A DNA stretch of 8,125 nucleotides from Burkholderiales bacterium (GTDB lineage Bacteria; Pseudomonadota; Gammaproteobacteria; Burkholderiales; SG8-41). Shown here piece after piece: positions 1 to 5,608 of the stretch (the stretch's first letter is position 1; the number at the start of each line of letters is the position of its first letter). The notes under the pieces were generated by a model. It saw only the letters and a list, made by a program, of their open reading frames with translations. It did no database searches and was not told where the DNA came from. Where the stretch lies: contig SYEN01000434.1 in NCBI GenBank assembly GCA_005800795.1, positions 1 through 8,125 on the forward strand, read 5' to 3'. The position numbers were made by a program, and so were the translations under genes.

Positions 1-1062
1 ATAGTAGAAACCTCAGGCACCGACACCGTGCATGTTTTCATACCGTATGTGCTTGCCGCTGACCTCGAAAATTTGGTGCTATTGGGCACCGCCTCGTACG
101 GCGTGGGCAATGCCTCGGACAACAAGATTTTCGGCAATAGCTTTTCCAACCCGCTACTGCGAGGCGCAGGTGGCGCTGACACTATCACGGGTGGCAATGG
201 CAACGACTGGATTGAAGGCGAAACCGGCAACGATGCCTTTAACGGTGTGGCCGGCGGCGATAACTTGAATGGTGAAAACGGCAACGACACGATACTGGGC
301 GGTGCCGGCGACGACGTCATGTTCGGCGGTGCAGGCATCGACTTCCTGATCGGCGAAACTGGCAACGACCTGGCCTACGGCGGCAGCGAATTTGACGCCA
401 TCGACGGCCGTCAAGGCAGCGACGTGCTGTATGGCGAGGATGGTAACGACATCATCTTCGGCGACGGCTACTTCATCCAGTTTGGCTTCTCCAACGACAG
501 CCTCTTTGGCGGGCCGGGCAACGACATCATGATGGGCGAGGCGGGGGAAAACAGCCTCAACGGCAGTGGCGATGCGCTCTATGGAGAAGACGGCAACGAC
601 ATACTGGACGGCGGCGCGGGGGATGACGCCATATACGGTGGCAACGGCAACGACGTCATTGATGGAGACAACGGCAACGACTACATCGTAGGCGGGCAAG
701 GTGCCGAAATCATGCTGGGAAGCAACGCTGTGGCATTTGGCGGAGCGACTACAGGTAGTGACCTGTTCGTCTATCACTCGATGGCCGACGCAGGGGACAG
801 CATCTACGGCTTTGATACACGCATGAACATCGGGGAAAACGACGGGATCGACCTGAGGGCGCTATTCGACACGCTGGGTTACGCTGGAACCACACCAAGG
901 GCGACAGGCACCAATCTGCTGCAAGTGACGCAATCGGGAGGGGACACCGTGGTTCAAATCGACCCGGATGGTGCACCGGGGCCGCAGGGGTTTACTCCGC
1001 TGGTGACGCTCGTAGGTGTTACAGCAACGACTATTTCGGATAGTTTCTTTTTGTTTCAGTGA
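1..1062 (+). CDS. RTX-type calcium-binding exoprotein, type I secreted (5' truncated by window)
   Basis: This is the C-terminal part of a secreted protein that would fold on binding Ca2+ outside the cell. The frame is open from base 1, and residues before the first possible start (GTG at 28) already fit the family (TDTVHV, then LENLVLLGTA), so the real start is upstream. Numbering from that GTG, about residues 25-45 are a GNasDNkIfGN-type linker and residues 46-230 hold about 19 nonapeptide units of the form GGxGxDxxx (for example GGNGNDWIE, GEDGNDIIF, GGAGDDAIY). Residues 246-344 resemble the type I secretion C-terminal target domain (VCA0849 subclass), with DLFVY, DGIDLRALF and a hydrophobic end, FFLFQ. 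Family knowledge says export is by an ABC transporter, membrane fusion protein and TolC; none of these is in the window. Whether it is an adhesin, enzyme or toxin depends on the missing N-terminal part. It is convergent with the next gene and appears unrelated to the catabolic cluster. Confidence 0.93.
   Translation: MVETSGTDTVHVFIPYVLAADLENLVLLGTASYGVGNASDNKIFGNSFSNPLLRGAGGADTITGGNGNDWIEGETGNDAFNGVAGGDNLNGENGNDTILGGAGDDVMFGGAGIDFLIGETGNDLAYGGSEFDAIDGRQGSDVLYGEDGNDIIFGDGYFIQFGFSNDSLFGGPGNDIMMGEAGENSLNGSGDALYGEDGNDILDGGAGDDAIYGGNGNDVIDGDNGNDYIVGGQGAEIMLGSNAVAFGGATTGSDLFVYHSMADAGDSIYGFDTRMNIGENDGIDLRALFDTLGYAGTTPRATGTNLLQVTQSGGDTVVQIDPDGAPGPQGFTPLVTLVGVTATTISDSFFLFQ
163..717 (+). repeat. RTX nonapeptide repeat array (in-gene)
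   Basis: About 19 consecutive 27-bp units each encode a Gly/Asp-rich nonapeptide that forms a Ca2+-binding parallel beta-roll. At DNA level the core GGCAACGA(C/T) recurs many times, for example near 187, 226, 283, 361, 514, 592, 646 and 673. Several units have lost the canonical G-x-D (GGSEFDAID, GGQGAEIML). Two 16-residue units, at 460-507 and 535-582, break the nine-residue register. This is a protein-coding repeat and not an independent DNA element. Confidence 0.9.
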
Positions 1063-1149
1063 GGGTTCCCTGCCATACCCTGAGTCGTGCCAGATGAGGT
1101 TCGATAACTATTTGTTTTATATGTCTTTTCTGCGTGGTAACGTTGTTCA

Positions 1150-2148
1150 CTAAAACCGCTGTACGTTAAACAGCGCCTCGCCTCGCACCCAGTGCCCAAA
1201 ATTCGCAACAAACATTTCCGCGCTGCGCGGTTCGTTGCCGGTGGAGGCCGACGCGTTGTGGAGCGAAATAATCACGTTGGGCATGTCCCACAGCGGTGAG
1301 TCTACCGGCAACGGTTCTTGTCTGTGCGCGTCGAGTGCGGCGCCGCCGAGCTGGCCACTTTTCAGCGCTTCGAGCATGGCTTCATCATCGACGATTTCAC
1401 CACGCGCGATGTTGATCAGCTTGACGCCTTTTTTCATGCGGTTGAAGGCATCGGCGTTGAGCAGGTTTTCGGTTTCATTCGTCAGCGGGCAGCACAGCAT
1501 GATCCAGTCGGCGCGCGGGTAGAGCTCCGGCAGCTCGTCGGGCGGATGCAGTTCGTTCACGGTGTCATCGGGTGCGCGGGGCCTGCGACGTACGCCGATG
1601 ACGTTGAGACCAAACGCCTGTGCGTAGGCGGCGACTTTTTTGCCAATGGCGCCGACGCCGATCAGCAGCAGCGTCTGGCCCCGCAGGTCGTCTGGCAGCG
1701 CTATACCGCGGATGGGCTTCCACTTCCGCTTGGCCTGATGGTGGATGTGGCTGCCGAAGCCGCGCGCGAGCATCAGCAATCCCGTGATGCCGGTTTGTGC
1801 CACCGGTTCGGCGTTGGCGCCGGTGGAACTGGTGGTGATCACGCCTTTTGCGTTGAGTTCCTTGACGTGCAATTGCTGCCCGATGCCGGAGCTTGTGTAG
1901 TGCACCCACTTCAGATTTTTCATTTGCAGCAGCGCGTCGGCGTAGGCGTCGTGCAGTTGTTCGTCGAAACGCATGTCGCGGTCGAGAAAGAGACAATCGA
2001 CTTTGTTGCGTTCTTCGGGTGACAGGCGCGCGCCTTTGGCGGCGGGCAGGGTCATGAAATCAACGGTCTTGCCAGCGGTTTGTGCTGCGGCGTGCAAGGC
2101 TTTGCTAAAGCGGGCAATGAATTCTTTGGAGACAAGGGCGGTGGGCAT
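1150..2148 (-). CDS. D-2-hydroxyacid dehydrogenase, glyoxylate/hydroxypyruvate reductase-like
   Basis: A cytoplasmic NAD(P)-dependent oxidoreductase of 332 residues, normal length for the family, which interconverts 2-oxo acids and D-2-hydroxy acids. The Rossmann motif G164-V-G166-A-I-G169 sits in LLIGVGAIGKK. The catalytic set is visible: Arg249 in NIARGEIVDD, Glu278 in HRQEPLP and His297 in SLHNAS. The second beta-strand ends in GVRRR (residues 185-189), with Arg where NAD enzymes carry an acidic residue, so NADP(H) is the likelier cofactor (inference). The substrate loop reads YTSSGIGQQL (84-93). Overall it resembles the GhrA-like branch more than the SerA or formate dehydrogenase branches. 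The ATG at 2148 is the only sensible start, but no clear Shine-Dalgarno precedes it. It lies 67 bp downstream of the leftward Bug receptor and is probably co-transcribed, subject to the hairpin between them. The exact substrate is unknown. Confidence 0.9.
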   Translation of the reverse strand: MPTALVSKEFIARFSKALHAAAQTAGKTVDFMTLPAAKGARLSPEERNKVDCLFLDRDMRFDEQLHDAYADALLQMKNLKWVHYTSSGIGQQLHVKELNAKGVITTSSTGANAEPVAQTGITGLLMLARGFGSHIHHQAKRKWKPIRGIALPDDLRGQTLLLIGVGAIGKKVAAYAQAFGLNVIGVRRRPRAPDDTVNELHPPDELPELYPRADWIMLCCPLTNETENLLNADAFNRMKKGVKLINIARGEIVDDEAMLEALKSGQLGGAALDAHRQEPLPVDSPLWDMPNVIISLHNASASTGNEPRSAEMFVANFGHWVRGEALFNVQRF

Positions 2149-2191
2149 GTAATGCGGTTTCGCTAGGAGTGATGGATGGAAAGAAGGCGAG

Positions 2192-2208
2192 AAAAGCCGC
2201 TGTGCGGC
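2192..2208 (-). terminator. Small terminator-like hairpin between receptor and dehydrogenase
   Basis: Read on the minus strand, GCCGC-ACA-GCGGC is followed directly by TTTT, eight bases after the TGA of the upstream Bug gene. The stem is a perfect but short five base pairs and the T tract has only four residues. It could be a weak intrinsic terminator or attenuator that lowers expression of the dehydrogenase relative to the receptor, or a 3'-end stabiliser. It does not rule out read-through. Confidence 0.4.
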
Positions 2209-2215
2209 GCAGAAA

Positions 2216-3193
2216 TCAATCCGCCTTCATGCCGCGCTCTCTGATGACTCTGCCCCATTTTTCAATTTCCTTTTTGAGATGCGCGGCAAATGCTTCGGGC
2301 GTACTGGCGACGATGTCCAGGCCGCCGTCGGTGAAGCGTTTGGTGCTTTCCGGGGTGGCCAGCGATTTCTTCACGCGATCCGACAAGGAAGTGACGATTG
2401 CTTGCGGTGTATTTTTCGGTGCGAGCAGGCCCTGCCATGTGGTGAATTCATAGCCCGGCAGTGTTTCTGCGATGGCGGGCACATCCGGAAATTGTGGCAT
2501 GCGCTTCAAGCCAGTGATGCCCAGTGCACGCAGGCGACCGGAGCGCACAAAGGATAGCGCGTCGGGCAGCGCGGGTATGCCCAGGCTGATTTCGCCGGCA
2601 ACGGCGGCGATCATTGCCGGGCCGCCACCCTTGAACTGGATCACTGAAATATTGCTCCTGGCCATGTAGTTGAACAGTTCACCCGCGATGTGCGGATTCG
2701 TGCCAGGCCCGGCACCGCCGTACGTGAGTGCGTCGCCGCGCGCGCGCGCCAGCGTGATCAATTCGCGCACAGTTTTGGCGGGCAGCGACGGATGCGCAAT
2801 CATGACCGACGCCGTTGTGGTCAGCAGCGACACCGGCACAAAATCGCGCATTACGTCGTACGGCACGCGGCTGAACAAAAACTGGTTGGTGACCAGCGGA
2901 ATGGTGTTGACCACCAGCGTGTAGCCGTCACCCGGCGAGTTGGCGGCGATTTCCACGCCGATGCTGCCGGAGGCGCCGCTGCGGTTATCGATCACAAAAT
3001 TCTGGCCGTAACTTTCAGTGAGCCGTGCCGCGATCAGCCGTCCGACGGTATCCACGCTGCCACCCGGCGGAAACGGCGCGATGATGCGCACGGTCTTGGC
3101 TGGATAGATGTCTGCGCCGGTCTGCGCCGGGGCGATGGCAGGAAATACGCAAGCAGCTGTCAGTATCGAACTTGTCAGTGTTTGCTTTTTCAT
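2216..3193 (-). CDS. Bug/TctC-family periplasmic carboxylate-binding receptor
   Basis: A periplasmic solute receptor of the tripartite tricarboxylate transporter (TTT) family, 325 residues, the usual length. An N-terminal signal peptide (KK at 2-3, hydrophobic core about 8-22) probably ends at APA-Q24. The mature start YPAKTVRIIAPFPPGGSVD (30-48) is the family hallmark and includes the PPGG loop that helps hold the ligand carboxylate. NFVIDNRSGASGSIG (65-79), SPGDGYTL (86-93), FPDVPAIAETLPGYE (235-249) and the C-terminal KKEIEKWGRVIRERGMK follow in order. No tctA or tctB membrane genes are nearby, so this is an orphan receptor that must share membrane subunits encoded elsewhere or act in sensing, as known for many Bug proteins. 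It is the first gene of the leftward unit and is transcribed divergently from the dioxygenases. The ligand is unknown; a small carboxylate is expected. No clear Shine-Dalgarno is visible. Confidence 0.95.
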   Translation of the reverse strand: MKKQTLTSSILTAACVFPAIAPAQTGADIYPAKTVRIIAPFPPGGSVDTVGRLIAARLTESYGQNFVIDNRSGASGSIGVEIAANSPGDGYTLVVNTIPLVTNQFLFSRVPYDVMRDFVPVSLLTTTASVMIAHPSLPAKTVRELITLARARGDALTYGGAGPGTNPHIAGELFNYMARSNISVIQFKGGGPAMIAAVAGEISLGIPALPDALSFVRSGRLRALGITGLKRMPQFPDVPAIAETLPGYEFTTWQGLLAPKNTPQAIVTSLSDRVKKSLATPESTKRFTDGGLDIVASTPEAFAAHLKKEIEKWGRVIRERGMKAD

Positions 3194-3210
3194 GGCTTGC
3201 TATGGAAATG

Positions 3211-3230
3211 AATGCATTGCGGCATGCATT
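3211..3230. promoter_or_regulatory. Candidate operator: perfect 7-bp inverted repeat near the leftward Bug start
   Basis: AATGCAT (3211-3217) and ATGCATT (3224-3230) are perfect reverse complements separated by TGCGGC. The site begins 17 bp upstream of the leftward Bug start codon. On the minus strand, GATAAT (3233 down to 3228), a five-of-six match to a -10 hexamer, overlaps the right arm, although no good -35 stands at the usual spacing. Such a position would suit a repressor site. The regulator is not in the window. Confidence 0.4.
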
Positions 3231-3296
3231 ATCCTATGTCCCGGCGGGTATCGGCGTTAATCGGCGGTACTCGCTGTTTCCCCGTTGCAAATTCGC

Positions 3297-3319
3297 TAGA
3301 ATGAGGGTTGGCTATTCTA
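3297..3319. promoter_or_regulatory. Candidate regulator box in the divergent promoter region (T-N11-A type)
   Basis: TAGAAT (3297-3302) and ATTCTA (3314-3319) are perfect reverse complements separated by 11 bp. This contains the T-N11-A core described for LysR-type regulator sites, which often lie between divergent units. Each arm is also a five-of-six match to a -10 hexamer (TAGAAT), one on each strand, so the repeat may instead be two back-to-back -10 elements. No convincing -35 accompanies either. The region is clearly more AT-rich than the flanking genes. It sits 41 bp upstream of the chosen dioxygenase start. Confidence 0.35.
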
Positions 3320-3360
3320 TCTTTGCGATTTTCCGTGATACTCAATGCAATGGTGACGCG

Positions 3361-4404
3361 ATGCGCGCTTTAATTTCCGATTCTGCCGCATGGATCGGCC
3401 AGCAAATCCAGAACAGCGGTTCCTGGACATATCACTTTGACGCCGCAGCGCTGGCCGAACTGGACGCTGCTCTCGCGCATGCCCAGCGTGCGGGTGCGCG
3501 CGTGCCGTTTGGTCCTGGTTTATTTCCCTTGCCGCGGTTGCGCGGTGAAATGGAGAAAATTCTTCACGACGTCGAGCAGGGACAAGGCTTCAAACTGCTG
3601 CGTGGTATTCCGCGTGCACGATACAGTGATGCCGACTGCGAGCTGCTCTACTGGGGCCTCGGTGCGCATCTGGGTACGCCGATTTCGCAGAACGGTCGCG
3701 GGCACCTGCTGGGCCACGTGCGCGACGAAGGCCGCACCCAGGCGGATCCGAATGCGCGTGCCTATCAAACGAGCCAGCGCATGGATTTTCACACTGACAT
3801 GTTGCCGATGGATCTACTGGGCCTGTTTTGCCTGCGCACGGCCAAACGCCGCGGTGCGAGCAAAATCACCAGTGCGTTGACCATCCACAACGTGTTGCGT
3901 GAGGAGCAGCCCGATCTGCTGGAGGCGCTCTACGGCGATTTTCATATCGATTGGCGCGGCGAGGAGCCTGCCGGTGAACCGGGGTTTTTCACGCTGCCGA
4001 TGTTCAGCGCATGCAACGGCAAGGTCACAGCGCGCATCAATAGCCTGCCGTATTACGACTCTTGCGTGCGGCATGGCGCGCAGTACGCGCCCGGCGCGCT
4101 GCAACGCGAAGCCCTGATCGCGGTGCAGGAAATCGCCAACCGGCCTGAGCTGATGCTCACCATGGATTTTCAGGAAGGCGACATTCAGCTCGTCAACAAT
4201 CACACCATGCTGCATGCGCGCGAAGCGTACGAGGATTATCCCGAGCCGGGCTGCGAGCGGCACCTGTTGCGCATGTGGATCGCTGTGGATGAGGCACGGC
4301 GGCGGCCGCTGGCGGATGCCTTGAGTGCGCGTTATCGCTGGGTGGCGCGCGGCGGCGTACCGCTGAAACAGCCGCCGGCACCGGTGCCAGCGGACATAAC
4401 GTAA
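3361..4404 (+). CDS. Fe(II)/2-oxoglutarate-dependent TauD/TfdA-family dioxygenase
   Basis: A cytoplasmic non-haem iron oxygenase of 347 residues that would couple decarboxylation of 2-oxoglutarate to hydroxylation of an organic substrate. The metal site is visible: H144-x-D146 in RMDFHTDML, then a distal His in NNHTMLHAREAYED, most likely His285. RHLLRMWI follows, where Arg300 or Arg304 would bind 2-oxoglutarate. Other family landmarks are FKLLRGIP (77-84), GAHLGTPISQNGRG (101-114) and MDFQEGDIQ (268-276). The frame is open further upstream to 3172, but that extension has no family resemblance and covers AT-rich promoter-like DNA. The N-terminus AAWIGQQIQ...LAELDAAL fits relatives starting at 3361, although no strong Shine-Dalgarno precedes it. 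The gene heads the rightward operon, 33 bp before a second dioxygenase. The substrate is not predictable; the branch is broader than taurine dioxygenase proper. Confidence 0.9.
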   Translation: MRALISDSAAWIGQQIQNSGSWTYHFDAAALAELDAALAHAQRAGARVPFGPGLFPLPRLRGEMEKILHDVEQGQGFKLLRGIPRARYSDADCELLYWGLGAHLGTPISQNGRGHLLGHVRDEGRTQADPNARAYQTSQRMDFHTDMLPMDLLGLFCLRTAKRRGASKITSALTIHNVLREEQPDLLEALYGDFHIDWRGEEPAGEPGFFTLPMFSACNGKVTARINSLPYYDSCVRHGAQYAPGALQREALIAVQEIANRPELMLTMDFQEGDIQLVNNHTMLHAREAYEDYPEPGCERHLLRMWIAVDEARRRPLADALSARYRWVARGGVPLKQPPAPVPADIT

Positions 4405-4427
4405 GTATCTGTTTTAATTGATTTTTT

Positions 4428-4433
4428 AGAGGT
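4428..4433 (+). promoter_or_regulatory. Ribosome binding site of the TfdA-like gene
   Basis: AGAGGT lies four bases before the ATG at 4438, in an AT-rich stretch (TTTTTT just upstream). It fixes this ATG as the start. Confidence 0.65.
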
Positions 4434-4437
4434 ATTC

Positions 4438-5307
4438 ATGACGATCACAATCCGGAAGTTGCATCCGTACGTCGGTGGCGAAGTAAGTCCGGTTGATCTG
4501 CGGCAGGTGCACGACCGTGCCACTTTGGAACAACTGCGTGCCGGAATGGATGAACACGGCGTGCTGGTGTTTCGCAATCAGCCGTTCACTGATGCGGAGC
4601 AACTTGCGTTCGCTCAGCGCTTTGACGGCACATTGCACGCCAAGCCGGGTGCGGCGGCCTTGGGCGCGAACCGCTTTGGCAACGACGCCATCGCCGACAT
4701 ATCGAATGTCGACAACGACGGCAAACTTCTTAGGGCAAATGACCGCAAGCGTGCCTACAGCCTGGGCAACCGGCTATGGCATACCGATGCCTCGTTCCAG
4801 GATCCGGCGGGGCGTTACTCCACACTGTCGGCGCGCGTGATTCCAAAAGTCAACGCCAACACCGAATTCGCCTGCATGCGCGCGGCTTACGAGACTTTAC
4901 CCGTGGCGATGCAACAGAAACTCGAAGGCCTGCAAGTGCACCACACCATTACACGCTCGCGCGAGATACTGGGCTTTACGTTTTCCGACGAGGAAAAGCA
5001 CAAGCTAAAAGGTGCGATTCATCCCATGGTACGGGCCAATCCGCGCACGGGTCGCAAGTCGCTGTATCTGGCTTCGCATGCCGCGCGCGTGCTGGGTTGG
5101 GAGGTGGCCGACGGCCTGCTGTTCGTCATGGAGTTGATGGAACACGCCACGCAACGCCAGTTTGTCTACAGCCACGAGTGGCGGGATGGCGATTTTGTGA
5201 TCTGGGACAACCTCGCCACCATGCATCGTGCCACCGCGTTCGACGATGCCGTGCATCATCGTGAATTGCGGCGCGTGACCACGATTGATCTGCCTCTGCC
5301 GGCATAA
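4438..5307 (+). CDS. TfdA-like Fe(II)/2-oxoglutarate dioxygenase
   Basis: A 289-residue dioxygenase close in length and motif order to TfdA, the 2,4-D/2-oxoglutarate dioxygenase that splits aryloxyacetates into a phenol plus glyoxylate. The iron ligands are H115-x-D117 in LWHTDASF and His263 in TMHRATAF. Arg275 and Arg278 in HHRELRRVTT are the 2-oxoglutarate carboxylate candidates. ADISNVDNDGKLL (86-98), NTEFACMRAAYETLP (141-155) and YSHEWRDGDFVIWDN (244-258) are typical of the TfdA branch. Where relatives usually read GG-TEFADMRAAY, this one reads NANTEFACMRAAY (Gly-Gly to Asn-Ala and Asp to Cys), close to the active site. It follows the first dioxygenase by 33 bp and is surely co-transcribed. 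Many TfdA-like proteins have unknown substrates, so 2,4-D itself is not implied; a carboxylated ether or other small acid delivered by the Bug receptor is a reasonable guess. Confidence 0.92.
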   Translation: MTITIRKLHPYVGGEVSPVDLRQVHDRATLEQLRAGMDEHGVLVFRNQPFTDAEQLAFAQRFDGTLHAKPGAAALGANRFGNDAIADISNVDNDGKLLRANDRKRAYSLGNRLWHTDASFQDPAGRYSTLSARVIPKVNANTEFACMRAAYETLPVAMQQKLEGLQVHHTITRSREILGFTFSDEEKHKLKGAIHPMVRANPRTGRKSLYLASHAARVLGWEVADGLLFVMELMEHATQRQFVYSHEWRDGDFVIWDNLATMHRATAFDDAVHHRELRRVTTIDLPLPA

Positions 5308-5355
5308 AACCACTTCGCGTGTATGACGCATAATTCCGCCTCACAACACATCACC

Positions 5356-5360
5356 GGGAG
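5356..5360 (+). promoter_or_regulatory. Ribosome binding site of the broken Bug gene
   Basis: GGGAG lies six bases before the ATG at 5367, the clearest spacing of any start in the window. It marks this ATG, rather than the in-frame TTG codons at 5361 and 5364, as the original start. It shows that translation initiation is preserved although most of the gene is gone. Confidence 0.6.
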
Positions 5361-5366
5361 TTGTTG

Positions 5367-5594
5367 ATGCGTTTGCCTGTCCTGTTCGCTTGCTTGTTGA
5401 GTTGCGGTTGGAGCGGCTTGGCGCCTTCCGTGTTTGCGCAAACTTATCCATCCAGGCCGCTGCGCCTGATTCTGTCTTTCCCCGGCAGCATCGAGCCTCC
5501 GACGAACACACCACAGGAATTCGCGAGCTTCATTCAGGCTTGGACTGCGTGCTACGCGAAAGTGATCAAGAGCGCTGACATCAAGGTCGATTAA
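5367..5594 (+). pseudogene. Internally deleted Bug/TctC receptor remnant (75 codons, both ends kept in frame)
   Basis: A 75-codon open frame that joins the two ends of a Bug receptor. Residues 1-24 form a signal peptide ending SVFA-Q, and QTYPSRPLRLILSFPG (25-40) is the normal mature N-terminus up to where PPGG should follow. Residues 43-75 (EPPTNTPQEFASFI..., AKVIKSADIKVD) match the extreme C-terminus of the family. About 250 central residues, including the whole ligand pocket, are missing, and the join falls in a CCCGGCAGC stretch near 5481-5489. The conserved C-terminal E..KW is degraded (AWTACYAKV). It sits 59 bp after the TfdA-like gene and 14 bp before an intact Bug gene whose C-terminus is different, so it is a separate paralogue and not a duplicate of that gene. 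It cannot bind ligand like a Bug protein. It is most likely a pseudogene, though a short secreted peptide could still be made. Confidence 0.8.
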
Positions 5595-5608
5595 CACTAT
5601 GAAGAATT

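Noticed and set aside
163..717. Regular short repeats that might suggest a CRISPR array or tandem DNA satellite.
   Set aside because: The period is 27 bp, in frame, and encodes Ca2+-binding nonapeptides; there are no separate spacers.
154..777. A 207-codon minus-strand frame with repeated Val-Val-Ala patterns.
   Set aside because: The repeats are the mirror of the RTX nonapeptide codons on the plus strand; no start context or family likeness.
1063..1149. The 87-bp gap between convergent genes, checked for a shared terminator.
   Set aside because: Only a five-base AGGGT/ACCCT pairing with no T tract was found; too weak to call.
1318..2022. A 234-codon plus-strand frame opposite the dehydrogenase.
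   Set aside because: Antisense shadow; the minus strand carries a full set of dehydrogenase motifs over the same bases.
2690..3211. A 173-codon plus-strand frame opposite the leftward Bug gene.
   Set aside because: Arg/His-rich shadow frame with no recognisable domain, covering a clear receptor gene.
3172..3360. An N-terminal extension of 63 codons in frame with the first dioxygenase.
   Set aside because: It overlaps the start of the leftward Bug gene, covers AT-rich promoter-like DNA with both inverted repeats, and shows no resemblance to dioxygenase N-termini, whereas the ATG at 3361 fits the family.
5317..5329. GCGT-GTATG-ACGC mini-hairpin plus CATAAT just after it, as a possible promoter for the broken Bug gene.
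   Set aside because: The stem is only four base pairs and no -35 element stands at the right distance.
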